Positions 33,622-43,918 of a stretch of 64,000 nt of DNA are shown here, in pieces. The notes under the pieces are model-generated. The model was not told the origin of the DNA. It was given only the letters and a program-made list of their open reading frames with translations, and did no database searches. The stretch comes from Pleurostoma richardsiae. Its lineage: Eukaryota > Ascomycota > Sordariomycetes > Calosphaeriales > Pleurostomataceae. Position numbers and translations under genes: made by a program. The stretch's first letter is position 1, and the number at the start of each line of letters is the position of its first letter. The stretch covers positions 558,001-622,000 of the forward strand of contig JANBVO010000008.1 in assembly GCA_030052745.1 (NCBI GenBank), given 5' to 3'.

Positions 33622-34136
33622 TGTGATCCTTGTGGTCTTGTGCCTGTGACTCTCCGTTCGCTGCGCTGGGCGAAGTACTTAAATAAAAGCTCAGGTGAGC
33701 TACCTCCACGGACAGGTACCGGCAGAAAAATTTTGGTGGGGTCAATTGATGACTCTTCAGTGCCTGGGTCCATCTTTGACATACCACCAAGACCACCCAC
33801 CTCAGGGGCCTCCACTGCGGGGCCTGGTGATCTGTAACGAGGTATTTGGCTGGGTACAATGCCTCCATGGTCGGTCGTCTCAGGGCCCGGGGCCAATTGG
33901 CAGCTTAGCTAAGGTACCAAGGTCGCGTCGCACATATTACCCGAGAGCCGCACGCGGCTCCGCCCATCCATGTCATGGTTGGTTTTCAATATCGTACTAT
34001 CCAATCGTCCAAGCTACAGAGCACGCAGCTCCGACGTCCATCTGCCATCCCCTCCAAGCTCCGACCTTCTCCAACCCGAGAACAAGTCTTCGGTTTTGCT
34101 CCCGCCGCTGAAGCAAAGTCCTTCATCCTACCAAAG
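33622..34136. promoter_or_regulatory. Bidirectional ILV1/RCF1 promoter region
   Basis: About 515 bases separate the divergent starts. Near-matches to the CPC1/Gcn4 site TGACTCA occur as TGACTCT at 33647-33653 and 33750-33756, on the ILV1 side. CCAAT boxes occur at 33894-33898 and 34001-34005, on the RCF1 side, compatible with control by the HAP complex. These are motif matches only. Confidence 0.35.
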
Positions 34137-35024
34137 ATGCCTTCCAGCATACCGGAACAGCCCTTGTCCGGGCGGCCTCTGCCCTCATCTTTCGACGAGA
34201 ATGAGTGAGCCTCCTTGTGCTGTCTGTCGCGCCCGTCTCCCCAGTTATCCTGCTCATCGAGGCCATCTGCAGGGACTTTTATAATGATAGTGGCTTTAAC
34301 AAAGTCATGCGGCGCCTAAAACAGGAGCCACTCATTCCCCTTGGTACGTTTGCCGCTCGTGAAGGCGTGGTCGCCGACCCCGCCGTGCTCCGGTTGAGTC
34401 GCGACTTATCTCAGCTGCCCTATCTACCTGCTCCCGATCTTATGTCCGCAATTTCCAGGACCTTCTCTTTTTTTTAAATTTTTTTTTTTAGACCGCGTTG
34501 GCTGACCGCAGCTCGAGACAGGCTGCCTGCTCACTGTCGCCGCCTTCACCAACGCCTACCGCGCCATGCGCCGCGGTGACCATAACCAGGTCCAGCGCAT
34601 GTTCCGGGCTCGTGTGCTCGCCCAGGGCTTCACCGTCGCTGCCATGGTCGCCGGCGGTCTCTACTTCGGCGCGGAGCGGCACAAGGAGCGTGAGCTGTGG
34701 AAGCTGCAGGAGGCCCAGTCCGCGGAAGAGAAGCGACAAAAGTGGATCAAGGAGCTCGAGGCGCGAGACGAGGAGGAAAAAGCTCTCCGCGAGAAGCTGG
34801 AGAGGAGGAGGAAGAAGGCGAGTGACAATGCCGCGCGGGAGGCGTTCCAGGATGCTGTCAGGAAGGCCGAGGTGGAGGGTGAGGCGGTTGCAGACCAAGC
34901 CAAGGAGACTGGAGAAAAGGCGAAGGCGCCTGGCAGCGGCCTTCTGGGCAGATGGTTTGCGGGCGAGTCTACGAAGGTCGAAGATGAGACCAAGTCTCCA
35001 GAGTCAGCGACTTCGGGAAAATGA
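34137..35024 (+). CDS. RCF1: Respiratory supercomplex factor 1 (HIG1 domain)
   Basis: Three exons: 34137-34204, 34273-34343 and 34522-35024, giving 213 aa. Rcf1 sits in the mitochondrial inner membrane and links and modulates complexes III and IV. Its N-terminus shows the family signature LPSSFDENEDFYNDSGF, then RRLKQEPLIPLG, and two membrane helices (CLLTVAAFTNAYRAM and GFTVAAMVAGGLYF). Between them is the conserved HIG1 motif with Gln71, Arg75, Arg77 and Gln81 (QRMFRARVLAQ). The C-terminal 100 residues form a long Glu/Lys/Arg-rich helix, probably coiled coil. The acceptor at 34522 was chosen because it joins PLG to CLLTVAAF in frame. The second intron is 178 nt, the longest in the window, and holds a poly-T tract. 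An in-frame upstream ATG at 33975 could add 54 residues. Confidence 0.9.
34466..34490 (+). repeat. Poly-T tract in RCF1 intron 2
   Basis: Two T runs separated by AAA lie about 30 bases before the acceptor. It serves as an extended polypyrimidine tract and may vary in length. Confidence 0.6.
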
Positions 35025-35301
35025 GGGCATAGAGAGGTAGGTCGCAAGCAGGAATTAGTGGCCAACAGTGATGGCTGCGCTTGCTTGGTGGCGGAGAAAG
35101 GCATAACAACAATAAATGGGTGCCTATGGTTAATGGACAAACATTGTCAGACTGGTATCTAAGCAGATCTCCACTTTCTTGGAATCATTTCTTCATTTTT
35201 CTAATCAAACGCCGCCAACAACCCAAACGTGTGACTATCGCAAGCTGCGCTGATGATACCGATAACTAGATCTCGCATGTGCCGGGGTCGTCCGCTCGCA
35301 A

Positions 35302-37225
35302 CTAAGTCATTGACCCACCGCTCCTATTTCCCCCTATCAAGCCAGCCATTTCCAACAATGCCCGGTCAGCCTCGATATCACCAGTGCCCAGATTGACCTT
35401 CCGGCGGGCCTCGGCTTCTCGCGCTTCCCAGGCCCATCTTTCGGCCTGCACCCTAGCTTCTTCATCCCCCCCGCAGCCCCAGACTTCCAGGCTCTCAATC
35501 TCAAAGCGATCCTGGAAGTTGAACCGCCTCGCCGCACTCGTCTGGAAAGCGCCGCCCTTTGAGTGAAAGTCGTGGGTGAAGACACCAAACTCGAAGCTTG
35601 AGTCTAGAAAAAGTGACACTGCACCCAGCGAGATGATGCTTTCGCGGCGGTATGATGCTGTCTGTTTCGGTAAAGGATTACCGAAGGCAATTCCGGGGTT
35701 ATTGGCACTCGGTGAAGGCTTCGTGTAACTTGCATAATCCCTGTTGATTGTGCTTGCTGGGAACACGTCGTGAACTGGCTCGAGTTGGAATAGGACCGAG
35801 TCCGTGTCACCGAAGCATTCCTTGTGGGAGTGCCGCCATGCTTGCCCAAGATATGCACCGAAAGTCAAACGGTCCGATAGATTTGAACTGCCGTCGGGGA
35901 ATCGTTTGGGCGGCACGGTAGCAGCAAATCGTTCGTGCGAGCCGTGCGCTGCGTCGTTGACTCGGGTGCCGCGAACAAGTAGAATGGTGGGAGCGCGCCA
36001 GTGGAACACATGTGTCTCGAAGGAGCCCATGCTAAAGCCATCATTGTCGCCTGAATAAAGGAGCCGAAGACGGCGGAAAAGTGACGTCCCGGGTAAGAAG
36101 AAGGAAAGCTGCGAGAGGGTGTTCGCGCTGAGGATCGCAGCTCTGTCCTGCAGGAGGGGGGCAGCAGCCTCTCGAGATACAGCTGGCTCAGGTCGATTAT
36201 CGCCTTTGTGCTTGGAGAAGTCGAGATTCCTCGAAAACAGAAAATGCTCGAAAAGGGCGTTGAAGCCACTAAAGAGGTACGGAAACGAGACAGGTATTAT
36301 GGTCTCAAAGCTCTCAAACTTGATGCCAGGGGACTTCTCAACGTTCAGAAAGGCCGCCAGTACGCATTCTGCTGTTGAACGGAGACTTTCAAGCTCTTCG
36401 CCGACTACACGTTCAGAGTAATTAGATAACCTTTCCTGCGGCTCGAGGGGCGCGATCATGAGCAGAAGCATGACGAGTTTGCGGAAGTTATCTGCGGGGA
36501 TCACGGCTCCATGAATGGATTCACGATTTCCCTGCTTGAATGCGTCAATATAGTCCAGCGATTCAAGGGCAGCCAGCACCATATCGTCGTCATATTCCTC
36601 TCCCTGGAAGTCTGGCTCGTCATCGCCAGGCTCGTCAACCGCGAACCCGGGTGCATGTAACCTCGCTCCAGATCCTTCCAGCTCGCTGCTTGCAGACTGG
36701 GCAGCATCATGGCTCTTGTCTTCACCCGTTCCGGACAGCTTTCGGTCGTATACAGCCAAGCTCTTGAAGAGAAGCTTCGTCCGGTCTGCAGAACCTTTCG
36801 CAAGGACCCGCCTGTACCTTTCCGTCAGGATCGTAATGACCATGACCATCGACTCGAGCCCAAGCACGGCGGGCGCATCTTGCAGGAACGGAAAGGACCC
36901 TATGTAAGAGATCATGTGAAAAATGACCGGCGAGACATGGAGGATGTCGGGGATTTCGAGGAAGCGGGCGATGGTGTCCTCTTTAAGATAGCGTACGTTT
37001 TGCTCAACGTCCGCGAGGCTCTTGAAGTTGTCCTTGAGAGAGTACAACTCGAGAGGTGTGAAGCACTTTTCGGCAAACTTGCTGGCCTGGGAGAACAGGG
37101 GATCAGTCAGCGCGGCATGGAGAGATGTATGTCCGAAGGAGAGGTGGTGGGCTCTGTACCAGCTCCCTTGTCAGCTCCTCATGTGTGCGAGGTGCTCGCT
37201 GCACAGTTGACGGGGCTTGCCCCAT
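35302..37225 (-). CDS. RTC5: TLDc-domain protein Rtc5
   Basis: Modelled as a 14-nt first exon (37225-37212), a 58-nt intron with a GCTGAC branch site, and a main exon 37153-35302, giving 621 aa. The protein begins MGQAPA, a good N-myristoylation signal (Gly2, small residue at 6). Then come FAEKCFTPLELYSLKDNFKSLAD and a TLDc domain in the C-terminal 300 residues: HVFHWRAPTILLVRGT, RLTFGAYLGQAWR, VFTHDFHSKGGAFQT and FEIESLEVWGCGG. Rtc5 was named for telomere-capping suppression in yeast. Later work showed that yeast TLDc proteins act on vacuolar H+-ATPase assembly, with Rtc5 at the vacuole in an N-myristoylation-dependent way. The main exon is certain; the tiny first exon is inferred from phase and the expected MGQ start. 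Confidence 0.83.
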
Positions 37226-37865
37226 CCTGACAGACGTGTCCAGATGTCATCAGGGCAAAGTAACAGCTCAAGTCTGCGGCGATTCGGTATATGTGCCGCA
37301 GCCGTGTCGTTCCCAAGGCGGCCCACGTAAACACCTAGGTGGGTAGTGAGAGTCGGTAGACGTTGCGAAGGCTGAAATAAGCGAACTGTAGGTACCGCAC
37401 TTAGGTACATACCTAGGTAGATACCTAGGTCGATACCTGTGGAAAGTACCTAGGTATTTTAGATAGGTACCCAGGGTACTCTACCTGCGGGGTTACCATG
37501 TGGAGTCCCCCAAAGCTGCATATTCCCCACACGGTATACTTCACTAGGGCGGGCGGGTGCACTAAGTGAGGGGTACCTTGCAGAGAAGGCATGGTATGGC
37601 ATCACTGGATCAACGAGGTCTTGCCCCGCCCAGCCCAACCCAAACCCAACCATCAGGGAGCTCGATCAGCTGTTCTGGCAAACAAGGCACGCATAAGCAC
37701 GGCTTAGACCCCCCCACCACGTCTTGTGTTCTGTTTATGTCCATAACACAAGAGTTCTCTCTGTCTGGTGCATCACTCACTGTATCGATCACCGATCCTC
37801 ACCTCGGCAGCAAAAGAGTGATAACACATAGAAGGAGACAGACCACTGCTAAAGCGCGGAGCACC
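37226..37865. other. Divergent promoter with palindromic repeats
   Basis: About 640 bases between RTC5 and the RPEL gene. The left half is filled by TACCTAGGTA elements (37388-37475). No coding frame is supported. Confidence 0.45.
37388..37475. repeat. Dense TACCTAGGTA palindrome cluster
   Basis: Six or more copies in under 90 bases, including ACATACCTAGGTAGATACCT, TACCTAGGTCGATACCT and GTACCTAGGTATTTTAG, plus GGTACCC at the right edge. This is one of the densest and most perfect clusters in the window. Confidence 0.65.
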
Positions 37866-38448
37866 ATGGCCGACGAGAATCAGAAGCCCACTGTCGACGA
37901 GACACCCATCTCCCCCGTCCGACCCGACAACCCTGTCCGACGCAACTCGCTTGAGCAGCACTTGATGAATCGCCCCAACCGTGCTGAGCTCGTAGAGCGT
38001 ATGTCCCTCTGCCCACCGCTTTCCCCCTTCTGCCCTTTCCGTGCCCTGTCTCACTTCTGCCCCGTTCTCGCTGATTGCTAACATGCTCATCTTGGGATTC
38101 AGGTAATATTCTTCCTGCCTCTACTGCCGCTCCGAGCCTGCAGGCACAGCAGAAGGAGGTGAGTCTCACCCCAAGTGCCCATGCTCCTCCTTCGACTTCT
38201 TCTTCAGCTGCCTCCCCTGGAGATAGAAGGTGGTGAACGTCTTTGGCGGGCTCGCTAACACTGTCTCTGCATAGCTTGAGAAGCACATGCGTGCTGATTC
38301 CCTCAACGAGAAGATCGCTCACCGGCCGACTCCGGAGGAGCTGATCAAAAAAGGCGTTCTAGCACCAGAGGAGGACCCACGATCTCCCGACGAGAAGTAC
38401 CAAGAGGCCATTGAAGATGAGTACGCCAAATGGGAGGGTGGTGCTTGA
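37866..38448 (+). CDS. RPEL-repeat protein
   Basis: Three exons: 37866-37998, 38103-38158 and 38275-38448, giving 120 aa. The protein contains two RPEL-type motifs. The first is NSLEQHLMNRPNRAELVERN (split by intron 1) and the second is DSLNEKIAHRPTPEELIKKG. RPEL motifs bind monomeric actin in animal MRTF and Phactr proteins; small fungal RPEL proteins with two repeats are widespread but uncharacterised. The spacer between repeats (LPASTAAPSLQAQQKE) is low-complexity, and the C-terminus is acidic and ends shortly after the second repeat. No membrane segment or signal peptide is seen. Donor and acceptor sites are all canonical and phase is kept. Confidence 0.85.
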
Positions 38449-39645
38449 GCCGGTGGAGCAAGAGTGATCTGTCTCTGGCACGAGACATGGGAGATACTGA
38501 AGACGCCGCAGCCGTCGAGTAGCCGTTTCTGCGATGAACTGGGGGAGGTCTAGCTTGTCTAGGTATCCAAACTTGTTCCCTGAACAATTCGGACCGACGT
38601 GCAGGCGAATCGAGTTCGGCCTAGAAGCACAACTAACTTTACGCGACATTGCAATGGGATGAACTATGAACAGGGAAGAATCACCTTCCATCGCTTGTTG
38701 GGCCTGTAATGCGGAACCTGGTAGGTCGCATCTTGGAAGATTGAGTTCTCGCCCTCTACTAGCATTACCTGCATTTTTTGACTGGATGTTTTCGGCACGC
38801 TCTGGGTTTGTGGAATCTACGTACCTTTGCCTACCCTGACTGGGACAACGAATTTCAAGTGCAGTGAAGCTGGCCCGTTGGCGCTTTAGATGGCGGTCAT
38901 AGTCGCCTGATCAAATAAACATTAGGAAAGATTTCGGTCAACCACTGCCACATCTGCCGCTAAATAGTTTTTGAACAAAAGCCTTGTTGTACTGAACCCA
39001 ACCAACTAGAGCTACCAAGCTATGTGCGCCGTCGCAGCTTTCTCCTCTTTTGCGGGGGATGGGGGGAATTTGGGTGGAGGGGATTTGTATATTCGAGCTG
39101 TCTAACCCACTGATTGCACGTACGGGATGGAGCAGCCTATTACCATGACTTGCCCATCTGCCTGGCATGGGAAACAGCATTTGAGGCACTGGTCCCTGCA
39201 TGAACCGCCAGCGCGGCTCGACGAATGACGCCCCACACTCTCCCTCTCCTTGCGACTGTTCGCCTAGAACAGGAACAAGAGGAGGCGCGTGTTCCTGTAA
39301 TGCCCCAGATTTAACAGCGGAGACCATGACAGCATCGCCCTGAAGCTGAAATTGGCAAGGCCACACCAATGGTGACCTCTACAAGGTGATACTCACGTGT
39401 AGCGTCAATCTACGCCAGGCAGATTGATGACGGATATGCGACAGTAGCCATAGTTTTATCAAAAATTCGTTGATATCCTACAGTCAATATGCAGTCTTAT
39501 CCCTTTATCCCAATCATGATCTAACAGAGGCTGCCCTGATCCGTGACTCGCGCAACCCAACGCCGAAGGCATCCACCCCGAACTCCAGCTAAAATAAAGA
39601 CATGAGAAGGCAAGTGTCTAAAGAAATTTGAGAACGGCCACCCCT
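38449..39645. other. Gene-free convergent spacer
   Basis: About 1.2 kb between the RPEL gene and the stop of the 103-aa gene. One minus-strand frame of 143 codons (38938-39369) lacks any domain, conserved pattern or splice support and is not annotated. Confidence 0.4.
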
Positions 39646-40027
39646 CTACCGGCGACTGCTACTGTGGTATGACGCAGCGTGGGAATAGTTTGGGGTCGGC
39701 TCCTTCGGGCCTTTGGTTCCCCTATGGTGGTTGACGACTACGACATCGCCATTGTGACCCTTCCGGTTGATGACTTGGACACAGTTTCCTTCTGCATGTC
39801 AGAGACTTCTGTTAGCGCGGTGCACGTGATTTCGAAAAACGGAGGAGCGGTCCATCCTTACCAGCATTTGGGTCGCGGTATCGCTCCGTGTGGACGCTAG
39901 AGGAATACTCACTCGAGCAGTCAGACGCCGTTTGATATCCACTGGAGGTTCGGGTCGCCCATGAGGACACTGAAGTGTTCCGGTGCGGTTCCTGGTGGAT
40001 AACGACATGCTCAGAGGTGTGCCCCAT
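39646..40027 (-). CDS. Small conserved-looking orphan protein (103 aa)
   Basis: Two exons: 40027-39862 and 39791-39646, with a 70-nt intron (GTAAGG to ATGCAG), giving 103 aa. Removing the intron joins RYRDPNA to EGNCVQVINRKGHNGD in phase and the second exon then runs open for 48 codons to its stop. Exon 1 is Ser/Thr/His-rich (MGHTSEHVVIHQEPHRNTS). Exon 2 has a beta-strand-like stretch (DVVVVNHHRGTKG) and ends in a Ser/Arg tail. There is no signal peptide or membrane segment, and no family is recognised. The start at 40027 was preferred over an in-frame ATG at 40165, because the upstream 46 residues look like translated leader. Confidence 0.6.
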
Positions 40028-42976
40028 TGCGGCGGTGCTAATGGTTGGGCAATGGCGGACGTCGCAAGTTTGAGATGGTGGTGGACGGGGTGGCGATGGA
40101 GATTGACGAGACTTCACCTTGAAGCCTTGGGGTGTTTTGAGACTGATTTTGCGTGACGAAAGCAAGCTGCGACGGAATATGAAGGGAGATAGAAAGTCAT
40201 CTAGAAGATATTTATACGTATGCAGAATAACGAAGGCATGGTCACCTCGTCATCTCTTGTTTGCAGGCGGAATATGGGCAACACTAGGCAAGCAGGGCCG
40301 TTGGTCAGCAAGCAATGGCTGCCTCCTGCCGTCGGAGCGCGGGAGAAAAGCAAGGCATTCTGGCAGGGCTGCTTGCAGACTTCGCGGTGACCTAAAATAG
40401 CAAGTGGAAAAATGCTGAATGAGTCAAAAAGATGGCAGCTGCCCTGGGTTGTGGCTCGTGAGACTCGCCGAGATGTTTTTTGGCCGTCGTGTACTCGGGG
40501 GACCCATGGAAGGCGACCAGGGCGATGCAAAGAGGAACCCAGGGCGAGGGCCACGATTGGGCAGCCGAGATACCGAGGACAGTAAGTTGAGAGGAGAGGG
40601 CCCCTGGACCCCTTAGGCAGCAAGTATAATAGCGGCCGGTCTAAGAGGCAGAGAGGGCAGCCATGCCCACAAACGGGGGGATGGCTCATGACTGACGGGG
40701 GCCGAACACGAACAGGACAGAGGAGAGCATGGAGCGCGCGCTGCGAGGGGCCATTTGAGCGGCAAGCCGGGTGGTGGCGAAATGGAGTGAGAATGACGGT
40801 TCCCCAAAGAGGAAACGGTTTGCAAGAGCAAGAGCAAGAGACAAGGACAAGCGGTGCATGTCAATGGGGCCCGAAGCCAATCGAAATCCAGCCTGGAGAA
40901 CTGTCCGATCGGGAGTTGGTGTTGCCGCACGCCTCGCCTCTCTGTTTGGTGATTAAGCGCGGCGCAACTCGTGAAAACCGCTGGTCGCGCGAGACTAAGC
41001 AACTAACGAATGTCAAATACCCTGCCTGGTAGCCGTCCGCCTGCAACAGACCGAACCGTCTTCGGCAGCATGCAAGCCTGCAGAAGATCCCGAGACTGCC
41101 AGGCCTGCCTTTCTTGGCTCTACTGCCCATCTACCTAGTGTGATGCTGGACTAGGCGCCCCATCGCCTTTGCAGCACTTGGTGCCTTGCATGTGGCAGGG
41201 AACCGTCTCCTTCCCGCCAGGGAAGAGGGCGGGGGGAGATTTTGGCCTCCTGACTAAAAAAAGAGGGATGACGTACTGGCAAGTTAGAGGTAGTCGACAC
41301 TGCCTGGTGGGCTCCCTCTCCTCCCTTAGGCAGCCTAGATCAAGAAACAAGGCCAATCTGCTAGCAATGAACAAACACTTACTTGCTCCTGCGCGGTGGT
41401 TAGCGGATGGGTTAGTACGAAGAAGGCGGTCGCAGTACTTTGGTGCTCTCCACGTTAACCATAAAAGGGCAGTCGGCACCTTTTGCATCAACTGCCAGAC
41501 ACGCCCACGTCACAGAAAAGGCTGCATCGAGGGAGAGGCATCCGCATATGTACCTAGAGGTACGTACCGTAATGGTGCCTAGGCCAGACGATTAAACATT
41601 CAAGTACTCCGTTCCAGGCCGTGAGACGCTACTACGTGCAGATGTTTCGCCTGAGAGTCACTTCTTTTCAGGCACTTGGTCTTCAGCTACCAGCAAAGGC
41701 TCCGGCCCCGATGAGCCTTCCATCAACGCTCTCGCAGCAATTCACGTGTTCGGCAGGTAACTATTATCAAGACTAGGATCACCTAGATGCAATCAAGTCA
41801 GGGCATACCTAGTGCCTACCGTACATATCCACTGTACGCCGGTCTAGATGATCATCTTAGCTATTAATGGACTCTGTTCTCGCAGCATCATTGAGCATCA
41901 GCCCCAGAATCGAGGATGTAGAATGTCAACCGTGCCTCTTTCCCGTCAGCAGCGCTTTTGGCAGGGAAAGATCGACTGGATAGCCTTGCAGAACGGCAGG
42001 CGAGGCTGGGAGAAGGCGCCATAATCATTGCAGGAGCTTATGCACTAGGCATCGTCGGGCGATGGATCGCTGCGATGATCTCTGATTGATCTATCCGAAC
42101 AATAGTAGAGTACCAGCTGGGTGCTACTGCTAGTCGGGGCGGTGCTGAGCTGGCTCCATAGCAGCGGGTGCAGCCTTCTGCGCACAAGGAACCCGTAGGC
42201 ATGAACTAGGGGCTCAGCACGGCTTGTAAGGCGTACCTTACCAACCAACCTGCCAACTCAACCCGTATGTATCTTTGTTTTATCCAACGGAGTCTAGGTG
42301 CCCAAGTCGAAGCAGGTTTCTGTAAGTTAGCTGTTTATTAGTTAGGTGAGCCAGGTCGCCCATGCGAAAGACCCACAGAAATCCGATACAGTACTCCATG
42401 TCCTGTACAGTTAGGTAGGTAAGTTCTACACTCCGTGCATGCGGAGCACTCCCTACGGCAGAAGAAATCCATGAGGAACCCCTGGGATAAGGAGCTTGGA
42501 AGCCTTAACTTCGAGGGTGGTGATGCATTACTGGATTCATCGCCGTGAACGTAATTAGGCAATGCCTACTCCGCATCGGAAAGGTACTTACTTAGGTGGG
42601 TATCTGAGGCACCCAAGTACGGTAGGTTAGGTGGTCTTACGTACCTCACCTTCTACACGTAGTACGTGGAATAAATATCAGGGCTAACTAACAGACAGGA
42701 CTACCTTGGGTACCTTATCTACGTGTAGCTTCTATGGACACTACCTCAAATAGGTAGGATCCCCCGCCCGCTTGGTGACAGCGCCATTCGTAGAGGCAAG
42801 TACCTTAGATACCACCGCCCCATATCTTTCCTTGCATGAGCTGAGAAGGTACCTACTTTACCTGTGTAGATACTTTTTCTCAGTCTCGACTCTCCTAAGC
42901 CTGTTTGTTCTGCTCACATTTTCTCACCACGATCACCCATCTACGCCTGCGTGTCGCCGACGCCTACGTCTCAAAA
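40028..42976. other. Long gene-free region
   Basis: Nearly 3 kb without a supported gene. Overlapping open frames (for example around 40613-41030 and 41169-41582) have low-complexity or Arg/Ser/Pro-rich composition expected of non-coding GC-rich DNA. Short Ala/Gly-rich and (AGCAAG)n-like stretches occur near 40820. Palindromic elements appear at 41553-41582 and densely at 42585-42785. Confidence 0.4.
42585..42785. repeat. TACCTAGGTA-type palindromic elements
   Basis: Contains GGTACTTACTTAGGTGGGTA, GGTAGGTTAGGTGG, TACCTTGGGTACCTT and CAAATAGGTAGG upstream of the FKBP gene. Confidence 0.5.
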
Positions 42977-43918
42977 ATGCGTGGCCTTCTATTCACCCTT
43001 TCTCTCCTGGCGTCGACCGCCCTTGGCGTTACTGCAGCCGACTCCAACCTTGAGATTGATGTCACCCTCCCCGTTGAATGCGAGCGGAAGACCCAGAGAG
43101 GCGACAAGATCCACGTCCATTATCGAGGCACTCTGCAATCGAATGGCCAGAAATTCGACGCCAGTGCGTTTACCCCCAGCCTGCGGCCTGACAAGGGATC
43201 TAGAGGCAGAGCACTAATGTGTTTCCGGTGAACATCTACAGGCTACGATCGAGGCACGCCTTTCAGCTTCAAACTCGGAGGTGGGCAGGTGATCAAGGGG
43301 TCTGTGATGCCTCAGCTTCTGTCCCCTTTATCGACGAGCCAGCTCTAACAGAGCGACACATATCTAGATGGGACCAAGGATTACTTGACATGTGCATCGG
43401 CGAGAAGAGGTCAGCCCCCTCCCGCCTCCTCTTCCTGCTCCATCTCTCCTCTCCATCCTTGCACGTTCGGTCACGGACCGACGCCCCGCTCGCCTCACCT
43501 TGTGTCTCCGCAGGCACGTAACGGAGACCTGCTCAGCGCTGACATCTGGCTCTGTAGGACGTTGACTGTACCTCCCGACTATGGCTACGGCCAGCGGGCA
43601 ATGGGCCCGATTCCTGCCGGATCAACTCTAGGTGCGTCCGGCACTCTCAGAATGTGTTATCGAACCATACGCTAATCCCGCTTGTCTGCCCTAGTCTTCG
43701 AGACCGAACTGATGGCTATTGACGGAGTTCCCAAACCTGATAAGATCACGACCAAGGCATCTACAGGAGAGGAGGCTAGTTCGACGACCAGCGACATTGC
43801 CGAAGAAGCTTCAGCCAAGATTGCGGAAAAGGTGGCAAGCAAGGTTGCTGAGGCGGCCGGAGTCGTCAAGACCATCGTCCAAGATACGGACGATGTGCAG
43901 GAGCATAACGAGCTTTGA
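42977..43918 (+). CDS. ER-lumenal FKBP-type peptidyl-prolyl isomerase
   Basis: Five exons: 42977-43163, 43242-43299, 43368-43409, 43558-43631 and 43695-43918, giving 194 aa. A signal peptide (residues 1-20, [19 protein letters not shown]) precedes a single FKBP domain. It has the conserved pocket residues Tyr and Asp in [12 protein letters not shown], then GQVIKGWDQGL with the pocket Trp, and [20 protein letters not shown], then VFETELMAI. This matches FKBP2-type ER isomerases, which speed proline isomerisation during protein folding and bind FK506. After the domain is an extra 55-residue Ala/Glu/Lys-rich helix ([20 protein letters not shown]) absent from short FKBP2s. The chain ends in HNEL, a variant of the HDEL ER-retention signal. 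Confidence 0.9.

Noticed and set aside
38938-39369. 143-codon minus-strand open frame
   Set aside because: Irregular composition, no recognised segment, and no promoter or splice features.
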